From Ramlibacter pallidus (GTDB lineage Bacteria > Pseudomonadota > Gammaproteobacteria > Burkholderiales > Burkholderiaceae_C): a stretch of 64,000 nt of DNA. Position 1 is the first letter of the stretch; the number at the start of each line of letters is the position of its first letter. Of this stretch, positions 26,782-37,754 are shown piece after piece. The translations under genes were made by a program, and so were the position numbers. A model generated the notes under the pieces. It saw nothing but the letters and a program-made list of their open reading frames with translations. It did not search any database and was not told the DNA's origin. The DNA lies in contig NZ_JADDIV010000001.1 in NCBI RefSeq assembly GCF_015070875.1, positions 1-64,000 on the forward strand, read 5' to 3'.

Positions 26782-27822
26782 TCAGGCGGGCAGGTCCTTC
26801 TTCTCGCCCAGCACTTCGCGCTCGTACGCGTGCAGCGAGGGCAGGCCGCCCGTGTGCAGGAACAGCACGTTCTCGTCGCCGCGGAAGAAGCCGTCGCGCG
26901 CCAGGCCGATCAGGCCGGCCATGATCTTGCCGGTGTAGACCGGGTCGAGCGGGATGCCCTCGGTGCGGGCCAGCATCTGCACGGCTTCCACCATGCGCTG
27001 GTTCGGCACCGAATACTTGGGCTGCCAGTAGCCGCCCACGCACTCCACGTCCTCCGGCTTCACCCGGACGGCGACGCCCAACAGGTCCAGCACGGCCTGC
27101 GCTTCCTTCAGCACCAGCGGCTGCTGGTCCGCCGGGTCGCGGCTCACGCCGATGCCGGTGATGGGGATGCGGATGTTGTTGCCCAGGAAGCCCGCCACCA
27201 GGCCGCCGTGCGTGCCGGAGCTGCCGGAGCCGACGACGAGGCGGTCGATGCGCACGCCCTGCTCGAACATCTGCTGCTGCAATTCCTGCGCGCAGGACAC
27301 GTAGCCGAGGCCGCCGATGGCGTTGGAGCCGCCGCCGGGGATGATGTAGGCCTTGCGGCCCGCGCGGGCGACCTCTTCGGCCACCTTCTGCATCTCGGCG
27401 GCCATGTTGCTGCCGCCGGGCACGACCGTGATCGCCTCGACGCCCAGCAGGCGGAACATGAAGTTGTTGCCGCTGGCCTGCTCGTCGTAGCTGTCGGGCA
27501 CGCGCTCCTCGATGACAAAGCGGCACTTCAGCCCCTCCTTCACCGCGGCGGCCAGCGTGATGCGGCAGTGGTTCGACTGCGGCGCGCCGCAGGTCACCAG
27601 CGTGTCGGCGCCCTGGGCCAGCGCGTCGGCCACGAGGAATTCGAGCTTGCGCGTCTTGTTGCCGCCGGGGAACAGGCCCAGCATGTCGTCGCGCTTGATC
27701 CAGATGCGCGGTGCCTTGCCAGCCGGGCAGGTGGCGGCCAGTGCCTCGGTGAAGCGGGGCAGGAATTCGAGCGGCGTGTCGAAGCCGGTGTAGCGGCGGC
27801 GGGGAAAGCGGGAAAGGTCCAT
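26782..27822 (-). CDS. dcyD: D-cysteine desulfhydrase (PLP-dependent)
   Basis: A 346-residue fold-type II PLP enzyme of the DcyD/ACC-deaminase family. The PLP lysine is K56 in GGNKTRKLEFL; CGAPQSNHCR and PGGGSNAIGGLGYV are cofactor loops. The residue after His in the late motif is Thr (LFLHTGG). Classical ACC deaminases have Leu there (HLGG), so D-cysteine to pyruvate, sulfide and ammonia is the better call. ATG 27822 is chosen because MDLSRFPRRRYTG matches family N-termini. Confidence 0.85.
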   Translation of the reverse strand: MDLSRFPRRRYTGFDTPLEFLPRFTEALAATCPAGKAPRIWIKRDDMLGLFPGGNKTRKLEFLVADALAQGADTLVTCGAPQSNHCRITLAAAVKEGLKCRFVIEERVPDSYDEQASGNNFMFRLLGVEAITVVPGGSNMAAEMQKVAEEVARAGRKAYIIPGGGSNAIGGLGYVSCAQELQQQMFEQGVRIDRLVVGSGSSGTHGGLVAGFLGNNIRIPITGIGVSRDPADQQPLVLKEAQAVLDLLGVAVRVKPEDVECVGGYWQPKYSVPNQRMVEAVQMLARTEGIPLDPVYTGKIMAGLIGLARDGFFRGDENVLFLHTGGLPSLHAYEREVLGEKKDLPA

Positions 27823-27975
27823 GGGTCGTGTCTCTCTGCGAAGCGGCCATCGTATGCCAAACCGGACTGCGCGCCTTTTTCCTGATCCATCGGCAGGATC
27901 CGTCTGCTTTTTAATTAAGGTTCGCGCAGCTAAGCTTGCGCGCGTACCTGGTCCTACCCTCAAGGAGACTCACCC

Positions 27976-28890
27976 ATGAAGAAATCCATCGGCCTCATGG
28001 CCCTGGTGCTGGCCATCGGCCTCGGCAGCGCCTTCGACGCCGACGCCGCGCGCCGCCTTGGCGGCGGCAAGTCCGCCGGCATGCAGCGGCAGAACGTCAC
28101 CACCCCGGCGCAGACGCCGCCGGCCGGCAGCCCGTCGGCGGTGCCCGGCCAGGCCGCACCGGCCGCCGGCGCGGCTACGGCGGGTGCGGCCGCCAAGGCC
28201 GCTCCGTCGCGCAGCTGGATGGGCCCGATCGCCGGGCTGGCCGCCGGCATCGGCCTGATGGCCCTGGCTTCGCACCTGGGCTTCGGCGCGGCGATGGCCA
28301 ACATGATGATGATCGGCCTGCTGGTGATGGTGGTGCTGGCAGTGGTCGCCTTCGTGATGCGCAGGAAGATGGCGGCCGGCGCCCCTGGCCTGGCCTCCGC
28401 CGGCGCGCCGATCGCGCGGACCTCCGCGCCGTCTTCGCCCACGCCCTTCGGCGGCGGCAGCGGCTCGCTGATCGGCTCGCGCCTGGGCAGCGCGCCGGAC
28501 GCGCAGCCCGCGACCATCCCGGCCGGCTTCGACACGGCGGCCTTCGAGCGCAACGCCAAGGCGCAGTTCATGGCGCTGCAGGAAGCCAACGACGCCGCCG
28601 ACCTGGCGCGCCTGCGCGGCTACCTCACGCCGGAGATGTTCGACATCATCTCCGCGGACCTCGCCGGGCGTGGCAACGCGCCGCAGAAGACCGAGGTGTT
28701 CGGCCTCGAAGCCCGCGTGCTGCAGGTCGCGGAAGAGACCACGCAGTACGTCGTGAGCGTGCGCTTCACCGGCAGCGTGCGTGACGAGCCGGGTGCCACG
28801 CCCGAAGACCTGGACGAAGTGTGGCACTTGGCCAAGCCGCGCTTCGGCGACGGCGGCTGGGTGATCGCCGGCATCCAGCAGGTGGGCTGA
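27976..28890 (+). CDS. Tim44-like domain protein, membrane-anchored
   Basis: A 304-residue protein with a signal peptide (cut near DADA), an Ala/Pro-rich stretch, two hydrophobic helices (about residues 80-95 and 105-125, MANMMMIGLLVMVVLAVVAFVM) and a C-terminal Tim44-like domain (FERNAKAQFMALQEANDAAD, then LRGYLTPEMFDIISADLAGR). In mitochondria Tim44 tethers import motors; the bacterial role is unknown. AAGGAGA at 27962-27968 is its ribosome site. The 153-bp leader contains an AT-rich TTTTTAATTAA that may hold the promoter. Confidence 0.88.
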   Translation: MKKSIGLMALVLAIGLGSAFDADAARRLGGGKSAGMQRQNVTTPAQTPPAGSPSAVPGQAAPAAGAATAGAAAKAAPSRSWMGPIAGLAAGIGLMALASHLGFGAAMANMMMIGLLVMVVLAVVAFVMRRKMAAGAPGLASAGAPIARTSAPSSPTPFGGGSGSLIGSRLGSAPDAQPATIPAGFDTAAFERNAKAQFMALQEANDAADLARLRGYLTPEMFDIISADLAGRGNAPQKTEVFGLEARVLQVAEETTQYVVSVRFTGSVRDEPGATPEDLDEVWHLAKPRFGDGGWVIAGIQQVG

Positions 28891-28915
28891 AGCCCCGCCG
28901 CCGGCCGCGCACGGG

Positions 28916-29806
28916 TCAACCCGGCGCGCGGCCGGCCGGCAGCAGTTTCTGCACCAGCGGGTGGTGCACGCGGCGCTCGGCGGAGATCAGGTAGAAGTGC
29001 TCGACGATGTCGGGCGTCTCCCCCAGCAGCCGAACCCCCTTGTCCTTCAGCAGTTCCTCGCGCGTCCATTGCGACGCGGGGAAGGCGCCCATGCCGCTGC
29101 GGCCGAAGGCGGCCAGCAGCGCGCTGTCCTCGAACTCCCCGGCGATGCGCGGGCGCAGTCCGTGGCGCTCGAACCATTGCTCCAGCCGCGGCCGCACGGC
29201 CGCGTGTCCCGTCGGCAGCAGCACGGGCAGGTCGGCCAGGCAGGCCGGGAAGGTGCGCGCGCCCTTGGCGGCCATGGCCGCGGGCGCGAACCAGGCGAGC
29301 GGCGCTTCGCCGAGATGGTGGCTGTACAGGCGCAGGTTGGGGTTGGCCGGCGCCGCGCGGTCGGACAGCACGGCGTCGAGGCGGTGCAGCGCCAGGTCGC
29401 CCAGCAGCCGGTCGAACTCGTCTTCGTGGCACAGGAGTCGCACGCGCGGGTCCTGCAGCGCCGGCTGCAGCAGGTGGCGCACCACGAGCTTGGGCAGGCC
29501 GTCGGAGATGCCCACGGCGAGCCGTTGCCCCTGGCCGGTGGCGGCCTCGCGGACCGAGGCCACGAGCTGTTCGCCGAGCTGGAAGATCTGGTCGGCATGC
29601 ACCATCGCCGCCTGGCCGGCTTCGGTCAGGGTGATGCCACGGCCGGCTGGCTTGAACAGCGCGTGGCCGAGGGACTGCTCCAGCTCGCGCACCTGGGCGC
29701 TCACGGTCTGCACGGCCACGTCCAGGCGCTCGGCAGCGCGCGCCATGCCGCCTTCCTTGGCGACGACCCAGAAGTAGTAGAGGTGCCGGTAGTTGAGCGG
29801 GGCCAC
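28916..29806 (-). CDS. NhaR-like LysR-family regulator
   Basis: A 296-residue LysR regulator. The helix-turn-helix opens LNYRHLYYFWVVAKEGGMAR and continues LDVAVQTVSAQVRELEQSLG, the pattern of NhaR, which activates Na+/H+ antiporter genes in E. coli. The effector domain follows from residue about 90. Start codon is GTG. No antiporter gene is adjacent, so the target is unknown. It is convergent with the Tim44-like gene and divergent from the SRPBCC gene. Confidence 0.85.
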   Translation of the reverse strand: MAPLNYRHLYYFWVVAKEGGMARAAERLDVAVQTVSAQVRELEQSLGHALFKPAGRGITLTEAGQAAMVHADQIFQLGEQLVASVREAATGQGQRLAVGISDGLPKLVVRHLLQPALQDPRVRLLCHEDEFDRLLGDLALHRLDAVLSDRAAPANPNLRLYSHHLGEAPLAWFAPAAMAAKGARTFPACLADLPVLLPTGHAAVRPRLEQWFERHGLRPRIAGEFEDSALLAAFGRSGMGAFPASQWTREELLKDKGVRLLGETPDIVEHFYLISAERRVHHPLVQKLLPAGRAPG

Positions 29807-29914
29807 GGACGCGAGTGTGCCCTGAAGTCAGCCGTGCAATCTGTTGCTCCGGCCGCGCCACACCCGTGACAGCATGTTCCATCCATCCACACACCCCAAG
29901 GGAGAACCCAAGAC

Positions 29915-30610
29915 ATGCACGCCCCCGACAAGCGCGTCACCCTTCCCGGCATCGCCCTGCTGCTGGCTGGCGGCTACTTCGCCGCCCGCGCCCTGCAGGA
30001 GCGGCGGCGCCACCATCCGCTCGACGTCCTGACCGACCCGGTGCTCGAACACGACGTCCACGTGCGCGTGCCGATGGCCGCCGCGGTCGGTGCCGTCGCC
30101 GCCCTGGCGGTGGGCGGTTACCTCTTCGCCCACCAGCGCCGCCAGGGCTCCGGCATGGCCAAGCACTTCGTCGAGTTCGTCGAACTCGACGTGCCCGTGA
30201 GCACGGCGTACAACCAATGGACGCAGTTCGAGGAGTTCCCGAAGTTCATGGCCACCGTGCAATCGGTGGAGCAGGTGGACGACACCCACCTGCACTGGCG
30301 CGCCCTGGTCGGCGGCAAGATCAAGGAATGGGACGCGGAGATCACCGAACAGATCCCCGACCAGCGCATCGCCTGGCGCAGCATCGGCGGCGTCGACAAC
30401 AGCGGCGTCGTCACCTTTCACAAGATCAACGACAACCGCACGCGCGTCACGCTGCAGATGGACTACAGCCCGCAGACGATCGCGGAAAAGGCCGGCGACG
30501 TGGTCGGCGCGGTCAAGCTCACGACCAAGGCGAACCTGCAGAAGTTCAAGAAGCTGGTGGAATCGCGCGGCGCGGAAACGGGCGCGTGGCGGGGGACCGT
30601 GACGCATTGA
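29915..30610 (+). CDS. SRPBCC (polyketide cyclase/dehydrase-like) membrane protein
   Basis: A 231-residue protein with two N-terminal membrane segments (LPGIALLLAGGYFAARAL; AAAVGAVAALAVGGYLFA) and a C-terminal SRPBCC ligand-binding domain: AKHFVEFVELDVPVSTAYNQ, WTQFEEFPKFMATVQSVEQ, and AITEQIPDQRIAW-type strands. Related proteins bind lipids or are stress-linked; the ligand is unknown. A GGGAGA ribosome site precedes ATG 29915. A strong terminator follows at 30628. Confidence 0.85.
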   Translation: MHAPDKRVTLPGIALLLAGGYFAARALQERRRHHPLDVLTDPVLEHDVHVRVPMAAAVGAVAALAVGGYLFAHQRRQGSGMAKHFVEFVELDVPVSTAYNQWTQFEEFPKFMATVQSVEQVDDTHLHWRALVGGKIKEWDAEITEQIPDQRIAWRSIGGVDNSGVVTFHKINDNRTRVTLQMDYSPQTIAEKAGDVVGAVKLTTKANLQKFKKLVESRGAETGAWRGTVTH

Positions 30611-30627
30611 AGCGCATCCCGGAATGC

Positions 30628-30655
30628 AAAACGCCCACCGATGGTGGGCGTTTTT
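30628..30655. terminator. Bidirectional intrinsic terminator
   Basis: CGCCCACC (30632-30639), loop GAT, GGTGGGCG (30643-30650), with AAAA before and TTTTT after. It ends the SRPBCC transcript on the plus strand and, read the other way, the Ala-Glu-Asp tRNA transcript. Confidence 0.92.
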
Positions 30656-30679
30656 CGTCTGCGGCGGACCGCGAAGACT

Positions 30680-30756
30680 TGGCGGAGTGGACGGGACTCG
30701 AACCCGCGACCCCCGGCGTGACAGGCCGGTATTCTAACCAACTGAACTACCACTCC
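30680..30756 (-). tRNA. tRNA-Asp (GTC)
   Basis: A 77-nt cloverleaf with encoded CCA. The acceptor stem GGAGTGG pairs with CCACTCC, the anticodon loop reads CTGTCAC, giving GTC, and the T-arm is GCGGGTTCGAGTCCCGT. It is last of three minus-strand tRNAs. Confidence 0.97.
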
Positions 30757-30831
30757 ACGTGGCTGCAGCTTCCCCCGGCGCGAAGCCTGGGCGAGGACTG
30801 CGCCTCGTTGCCTGGTCAACTTGCGTTGATC

Positions 30832-30907
30832 TGGCGACCCTACGGGGATTCGAACCCCGGTACTCACCGTGAAAGGGTGATGTCCTAGGCCTCTAGACGA
30901 TAGGGTC
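30832..30907 (-). tRNA. tRNA-Glu (TTC)
   Basis: A 76-nt cloverleaf with encoded CCA. The acceptor stem starts GACCCTA, the anticodon loop is CTTTCAC (TTC), and the T-arm is CGGGGTTCGAATCCCCG. Its synthetase gene gltX lies about 150 bp upstream on the same strand. Confidence 0.97.
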
Positions 30908-30949
30908 GTAACCTGGACGTGGCCCTTGCAGACCGTTCGACATCTGCTT

Positions 30950-31025
<76 letters not shown>

Positions 31026-31045
31026 TTGCAGGTGTCGAGCCTCGC

Positions 31046-31051
31046 ATTATA
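31046..31051 (-). promoter_or_regulatory. -10 box of the tRNA promoter
   Basis: A perfect TATAAT on the minus strand, followed by a GC-rich discriminator (GCGAGGC) and tRNA-Ala 20 bp on. Such discriminators mark stringently controlled stable-RNA promoters. The -35 region falls at the end of gltX and is poor (TGCGGA at 17-bp spacing). Confidence 0.65.
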
Positions 31052-31060
31052 TGGTGATTT

Positions 31061-32443
31061 TCAGGCCCTCCGCAGCCGGTCCAAAACTTTCTGCCGGAGT
31101 GACAGCGCCAAGACAGCATCCAGCGACGGCGTCTGCGCCGTTCCCATCACCAGCACGCGCACCGGCATCGCCAGCTGCGGCATCTTCAGGCCGGTGGCGC
31201 GCAGGGTCTCCTTGACGGCCTCGGCGATGTCTTCCTTCGTCCACGGGCAGCCTTCCAGCATCTTCGCCAGCATGCCGATGGCCGGGCGCACGCCGTCGGT
31301 GACGTGCTTGGCGGCCTCGTCGGCGTTCGGCTCGACGTCCACGTAGAAGCGCTGCGCCCAGTCGGCGAGCACCAGGGTGGTGTCGCACCGGTCCTTGAAC
31401 AGGCCGCAGATCGCGGGCAGGCGTTCGTCGGGCGCGATACCGCGCTTTTCGAGGAGCGGCCGAACCAGCAGGGCGAGCGCGTCGTCCGCCGTCGCCTTCA
31501 TGTGCTGCGCGTTCACCCAGCGCAGCTTGGCCTCGTCGAACTGCGCGGCGCTCTTGCCCAGGTGGTCCAGGTCGAACCAGGCCAGGAACTGCTCGCGGCT
31601 GAAGATCTCGTCGTCGCCGTGCGACCAGCCCAGGCGGGCCAGGTAGTTCACCACGCCGTCGGCCAGGTAGCCCTCGTCGCGGTACTGCGTGACGGCCTTG
31701 GCGCCGTTGCGCTTGGACATCTTCTCGCCCTGCTCGTTCAGCACGGTGGGCAGGTGCGCGTACACCGGCGGTTCCTGGCCGAGCGCGCGGAAGATGTTGA
31801 TCTGGCGCGGCGTGTTGTTCACGTGGTCGTCACCGCGGATCACGTGCGTGATCCGCATGTCGATGTCGTCGACCACCACGCAGAAGTTGTACGTGGGCGT
31901 CCCGTCCGGCCGCGCGATCACCAGGTCGTCGAGTTCGTCGTTGCTGATCTCGATGCGGCCCTTGACCTTGTCCTCCCACACCACCGATCCGCCGACCGGG
32001 TTGCGGAAGCGCAGCACCGGCTGCACGCCCTCGGGCGGCACCGGCAGCGTCTTGCCCGGCTCGGGCCGCCAGGTGCCGTCGTAGCGCGGTTTCTCCTTGG
32101 CGGCCATCTGGCGCTCGCGCAGCGCGTCGAGCTCCGCCACGCTCATGTAGCAGGGATAGACCAGGCCCTGCTCGCGCATCTGAGCGATCACCTCGCGGTA
32201 GCGGTCCATGCGCTGCATCTGGAAGAAGGGCCCCTCGTCCGGGTCGAGGCCCAGCCAGCGCATGCCTTCGAGGATGACGTCGACGGCCGCCTGCGAGGAG
32301 CGCTCGAGGTCGGTGTCCTCGATGCGCAGGATGAAGGTGCCGCCCTGCGACCGGGCGAACGCCCAGGGATAGAGCGCCGAGCGGATGTTGCCCAGGTGGA
32401 TGAAGCCGGTGGGCGAGGGTGCGAAGCGGGTTCTGACTTTCAC
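31061..32443 (-). CDS. gltX: Glutamyl-tRNA synthetase
   Basis: A 460-residue class I synthetase that charges tRNA-Glu. The HIGH-type motif is [11 protein letters not shown] following [10 protein letters not shown], and the KMSKS motif is [12 protein letters not shown]. Start is GTG 32443, which overlaps the metZ TGA as [16 protein letters not shown] right after the start fits the family. The GluRS gene is followed by tRNA genes that include its own substrate. Confidence 0.97.
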   Translation of the reverse strand: MKVRTRFAPSPTGFIHLGNIRSALYPWAFARSQGGTFILRIEDTDLERSSQAAVDVILEGMRWLGLDPDEGPFFQMQRMDRYREVIAQMREQGLVYPCYMSVAELDALRERQMAAKEKPRYDGTWRPEPGKTLPVPPEGVQPVLRFRNPVGGSVVWEDKVKGRIEISNDELDDLVIARPDGTPTYNFCVVVDDIDMRITHVIRGDDHVNNTPRQINIFRALGQEPPVYAHLPTVLNEQGEKMSKRNGAKAVTQYRDEGYLADGVVNYLARLGWSHGDDEIFSREQFLAWFDLDHLGKSAAQFDEAKLRWVNAQHMKATADDALALLVRPLLEKRGIAPDERLPAICGLFKDRCDTTLVLADWAQRFYVDVEPNADEAAKHVTDGVRPAIGMLAKMLEGCPWTKEDIAEAVKETLRATGLKMPQLAMPVRVLVMGTAQTPSLDAVLALSLRQKVLDRLRRA

Positions 32444-33651
32444 AATTTGGAGAGGCCGCGCTGGAGGTCGGCCTTGATGTCTTCTACGTGTTCCAGGCCG
32501 ACGGCCAGGCGGACGAGGCCCTGGCCGATGCCGGCGGCCTGGCGCTGTTCCTCGCTCAGGCGGCCGTGCGAGGTCGTGGCCGAGTGGCTGATGATGCTCT
32601 TGGTGTCGCCCAGGTTGGTGGCGATGCTGAGGACTTCGCAGCTGTCGATCACCTTGAAGGCATTGCGGCGCAGCGTGTCCGGGTCGCTGCCCTTCACGTC
32701 GAACGACACGATGGGGCCGCCCAGGCCGGACTGCTGGCGCAGCGCCAGCGCGTGCTGCGGGTGCGATTCCAGGCCGGGGTAGTACACGCGCGTCACGGCC
32801 GGTTGCGCGGCGAGGAACCGCGCGACGGCCAGCGCGTTGGCGCAATGCGCCTGCATGCGGATGCCCAGCGTCTCCAGCCCCTTGATCACGACCCAGGCGT
32901 TGAACGGGGCGAGCGTCATGCCCGCCGTGCGCACGATGGGGGCGAACACGTCGTTCACCAGCTTCTCCGGCCCGCAGATCGCGCCCGCCATCACGCGGCC
33001 CTGGCCGTCGAGGTACTTGGTGCCGGAATGGATCACGAGGTCGGCGCCGAGCTCGGTGGGCCGCTGCAGCGCGGGCGTGCAGAAGCAGTTGTCCACCGTC
33101 AGCAGCGCGCCGGCTCCGTGGGCGATGTCGGCGAGCGCCTGGATGTCGCACACGTCCGTCAGCGGATTGGTCGGCGTCTCGGCGAACAGCAGCTTCGTGT
33201 TCGGGCGCACCGCCGCCTTCCATTCGTGCAGGTCGGTCTGCGAGACGAAGGTCGACTGCACGCCGAACTTGCCGAACTCCTTGGCGAACAGGTTCAGCGT
33301 GGAGCCGAACACGGACCGCGAGCAGATCACGTGGTCGCCCGTCTTCAGCAACCCCATCCCCAGCAACAGGATCGCGGCCATGCCGGTGGAGGTGCCGATG
33401 GCGGCCTCCGTCCCTTCCATCGCCGCCAGCCTCTGCTCGAAGCCGGTCACCGTGGGGTTCGAGGTGCGGCCGTAGGTGTAGCCCTCCTGCGGGTTCGCGA
33501 AGCGGTGCGCGGAGGTCTCGGCGTCGGGCTGCAGGAAGCCGCTGGTGAGGTACAGCGCCTCCGAGTTCTCGCCGTACTGGCTCGGTGCTATGCCGGCGCG
33601 GATGGCCAGCGTGTCCCGGTGCAGGCCCGGGGGAAGCTTCTTGCCCTTCAT
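32440..33651 (-). CDS. metZ: O-succinylhomoserine sulfhydrylase
   Basis: A 403-residue PLP enzyme of the Cys/Met metabolism family that makes homocysteine from O-succinylhomoserine and sulfide. The PLP lysine lies in [26 protein letters not shown]-type segment appears as [13 protein letters not shown]. MetZ rather than MetB/MetY is favoured by length and by gene order next to purF, as in Pseudomonas and Burkholderiales. It starts 2 bp after the purF stop and overlaps gltX. Confidence 0.93.
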   Translation of the reverse strand: MKGKKLPPGLHRDTLAIRAGIAPSQYGENSEALYLTSGFLQPDAETSAHRFANPQEGYTYGRTSNPTVTGFEQRLAAMEGTEAAIGTSTGMAAILLLGMGLLKTGDHVICSRSVFGSTLNLFAKEFGKFGVQSTFVSQTDLHEWKAAVRPNTKLLFAETPTNPLTDVCDIQALADIAHGAGALLTVDNCFCTPALQRPTELGADLVIHSGTKYLDGQGRVMAGAICGPEKLVNDVFAPIVRTAGMTLAPFNAWVVIKGLETLGIRMQAHCANALAVARFLAAQPAVTRVYYPGLESHPQHALALRQQSGLGGPIVSFDVKGSDPDTLRRNAFKVIDSCEVLSIATNLGDTKSIISHSATTSHGRLSEEQRQAAGIGQGLVRLAVGLEHVEDIKADLQRGLSKL

Positions 33652-33653
33652 GG

Positions 33654-35162
<1,509 letters not shown>

Positions 35163-35175
35163 AGAACTTCTTTCC

Positions 35176-35664
35176 TTACGCCGGGAGGTACGCACCGAAC
35201 GATTCGGGCACCACCGGCTTCAATCCACGCAAGGCCGCCGTCGCCACGCCGGCCGTCACCGATTCCGTCCACCACGCGCCGTCCTTCAGCCCCGTGAGGT
35301 GCACCACCACGGCCAGCGCCAGCACGGCCACCGTGCCCCGCACCAGGCCGAACATGCCGCCGAGCGCCCGGTCGACCGGCCGCAGGCCCACGGCTTCGAT
35401 CAGCTTCTTCGTCAGCCAGGCGAGCAGCCCGCCCGCGAACAGCGCCGCGATGAACACCAGCACGAACCCGCCCGCGTACTGCGCCGATTCGCCGAAGCGC
35501 GCCAGCGGCAGCCACTCCGCCGCCCGCGGCGCCAGCCACTGGGCCAGCACGAAGGCCGCGATCCAGTTCAGCACCGACAGCACCTCGTAGACCAGCCCGC
35601 GCCACAGGCCCAGCAGCACGGACGCCGCGAGCAGGGCCAGGATGATCCAGTCCAGCGTGGACAC
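35176..35664 (-). CDS. cvpA: CvpA-family membrane protein
   Basis: A 162-residue inner-membrane protein with four helices, starting MSTLDWIILALLAASVLLG with GLWRGLVYEVLSVLNWIAAF. CvpA is named for colicin V production and is linked to envelope stress tolerance. GTG start at 35664 overlaps the SPOR gene's TAG by one base. Partner of purF by position. Confidence 0.92.
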   Translation of the reverse strand: MSTLDWIILALLAASVLLGLWRGLVYEVLSVLNWIAAFVLAQWLAPRAAEWLPLARFGESAQYAGGFVLVFIAALFAGGLLAWLTKKLIEAVGLRPVDRALGGMFGLVRGTVAVLALAVVVHLTGLKDGAWWTESVTAGVATAALRGLKPVVPESFGAYLPA

Positions 35665-36416
35665 TACAACGTGAGGACGGCGGCGGGCAAATCCAGCCCC
35701 TTGATCTTCTCGGCGGCCTTGTCGGCTTCGGCGCGCGAGGCGAACGGGCCGGCCCGCACGCGGATGCGCTTGCCGTCCTTGGTCTCGGCCACGTTGGTGT
35801 AGTTCTTCAGCCCCGCGCGCTCCAGCTTCTGCTGGGCCACCCTGGCCTTGTCTCGTTCGGAGAAGGCGCCGACCTGCACCACGTAGCGCGAGCCGGCGGC
35901 CTCCACGTCGACCGAGCGGCCTTCCAGCAGCGCGCGCGCCTTGGCGGTTTCGGCGGCCGAGGCGACCTTGGCGTCCGGCCGCGATTCCGCCTTCGGCTCA
36001 GGCTTCTTCTCAGGCGCCGGTTCGGCCTTCGCGACCTTTTCCGTGGGCTCGGCCTTCTCCGTGATGACCGGGGTTTCGACCCGGGCCGGCGCCGCCGGCG
36101 TGGGGCTCGGCGCGGCCGCGACCGGCGCCGCAGGTGCCGGCGGCGGCGTCACCTTGCCGGCCGCCACCGGCGCGGCGGGCGGGGGCGCCAGGGGCTTGAC
36201 CTTGTTGCGGTCCGGGATCTCGATCGGGATGTCCACGGCCACGGGCCGCGGTTGCGTATCGAACAGCACGGGAAAGCCGATCACGCCGGCGAGCACCAGC
36301 ACCACCGCGCCGATCAGCCGGTGGCGCGCACGGCGGCGCACGGCTTCGATGCTTTCGGTGGGGGAGGCCGCGGCCTTGGGCTCGTCGACCTTTTTGCGCA
36401 GCTTGAACAAGGCCAT
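35664..36416 (-). CDS. SPOR-domain protein (DedD-like)
   Basis: A 250-residue protein with a short cytoplasmic N-terminus, one membrane helix (LIGAVVLVLAGVIGFPVLF), a long Pro/Ala/Lys-rich periplasmic linker, and a C-terminal SPOR domain (YVVQVGAFSERDKARVAQQK to GPFASRAEADKAAEKIKGLD). SPOR domains bind denuded glycans at the division septum. It lies between folC and cvpA, the usual DedD position. Confidence 0.9.
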   Translation of the reverse strand: MALFKLRKKVDEPKAAASPTESIEAVRRRARHRLIGAVVLVLAGVIGFPVLFDTQPRPVAVDIPIEIPDRNKVKPLAPPPAAPVAAGKVTPPPAPAAPVAAAPSPTPAAPARVETPVITEKAEPTEKVAKAEPAPEKKPEPKAESRPDAKVASAAETAKARALLEGRSVDVEAAGSRYVVQVGAFSERDKARVAQQKLERAGLKNYTNVAETKDGKRIRVRAGPFASRAEADKAAEKIKGLDLPAAVLTL

Positions 36417-36427
36417 GGCGGGGCGTT

Positions 36428-37714
36428 TCAGCCTAGGTGTTGGGCGGACAGGCGGGGCACACCGTGCATGAGGACGCCGCCCACCGTGTAGAACGATCCG
36501 AACACGAGAATTCTATCAGCCGGCTCTGCAGCGGCCACCGCGGCACGCAGCGCCTCCGCGGGGGAGGAATGGGTGCTGGCGGGCACCTCGCGTCGCCCGG
36601 GCACCGCCTGCCACTGCTGCAGCAAGGACTGCGCGCTCGCGGCGCGCGGTGTCGGCAAGTCGGTGAAGTACCAGCGATCCGCCAGCGGCCCGATCTTCGC
36701 GAGCATGGTCGGCAGATCCTTGTCGCCCATGGCGCCGAACACGGCGTGCGTGGTCGGATAGAAGCCCATCGCGTCGAGGTTGGCGGCCAGGGCGGCCACC
36801 GCATGCGGGTTGTGCGCGACGTCCAGCACCAGCGCCGGCTGGCCGGGCACGATCTGGAAGCGCCCCGGCAGTTCGACCATGGCCAGCCCGTTGCGGATCG
36901 CCTGCGCATTAACCGGCAGGCGTTGCCGCAGCGCCTCGAACGCGGCCAGCGCACCGGACGCATTGAGTAACTGGTTGGCACCGCGCAACGCCGGGTACGC
37001 CAGGCCGGGATGGCGGCGGCCGCGGCCGGCCCAGGCCCACTGCTGCTTGTCGCCGGAGAAGTTGAAGTCGCGCCCCAGCAGCCAGAGGTCGGCGCCGATG
37101 GCCTGCGCGTACTGCAGCACGCTGTGCGGCGGCAGCGGGTCGCTGACGATCGCAGGCTTCCCCTCGCGCAGGATGCCGGCCTTCTCGCGGCCGATGCTGT
37201 CGCGGTCCGGACCGAGGTAGTCCATGTGGTCCAGGTCGATCGTGGTGAGGATCGCGCAGTCGGTGTCGATCACGTTCACCGCGTCGAGCCGGCCGCCCAG
37301 CCCCACTTCGAGGATCGCCGCGTCGAGGTTCGCCGCCGCCATCAGGCTCAGGATCGCCAGCGTGGTGAACTCGAAGTAGGTCAGCGTCACGCCCTCGCGC
37401 GCGGCCTCGACGCGTTCGAAGTGCGGCACCAGGTCCTGCGGGCGCACGATCTCGCCGGCGATGCGGCAGCGTTCCTCGAAGTGCACCAGGTGCGGCGACG
37501 TGTACACGCCGGTGCGCCAGCCGGCCTGCAGGGCGATCGCTTCCAGCAGCGCGCAGGTCGAACCCTTGCCGTTGGTGCCGGCCACGGTGATGACGGGACA
37601 GTCGAAGCGCAGCCCCATCCGGTCGCGCACCTGCTGCACCCGTTCCAGGCCCATGTCGATGGTCTTGGGGTGCAGGCGCTCGCAATGCGCGAGCCAGTCG
37701 CTCAGGTCTTTCAT
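36428..37714 (-). CDS. folC: Dihydrofolate synthase/folylpolyglutamate synthase
   Basis: A 428-residue Mur-ligase-fold enzyme that adds glutamate to dihydropteroate and folates. P-loop VAGTNGKGSTCALLE, omega-loop YTSPHLVHFEERCRI, and DVAHNPHAVAAL in the C-terminal domain. ATG 37714 (MKDLSDWLAHCERLHP) is chosen over an upstream ATG because it matches family N-termini. First gene of the folC-to-gltX run in this window, divergent from the ArsC-like gene by 40 bp. Confidence 0.95.
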   Translation of the reverse strand: MKDLSDWLAHCERLHPKTIDMGLERVQQVRDRMGLRFDCPVITVAGTNGKGSTCALLEAIALQAGWRTGVYTSPHLVHFEERCRIAGEIVRPQDLVPHFERVEAAREGVTLTYFEFTTLAILSLMAAANLDAAILEVGLGGRLDAVNVIDTDCAILTTIDLDHMDYLGPDRDSIGREKAGILREGKPAIVSDPLPPHSVLQYAQAIGADLWLLGRDFNFSGDKQQWAWAGRGRRHPGLAYPALRGANQLLNASGALAAFEALRQRLPVNAQAIRNGLAMVELPGRFQIVPGQPALVLDVAHNPHAVAALAANLDAMGFYPTTHAVFGAMGDKDLPTMLAKIGPLADRWYFTDLPTPRAASAQSLLQQWQAVPGRREVPASTHSSPAEALRAAVAAAEPADRILVFGSFYTVGGVLMHGVPRLSAQHLG

Positions 37715-37754
37715 CCCCGCATTGTCCCGCGAGCCGCGCACTATCATCCGGCGC

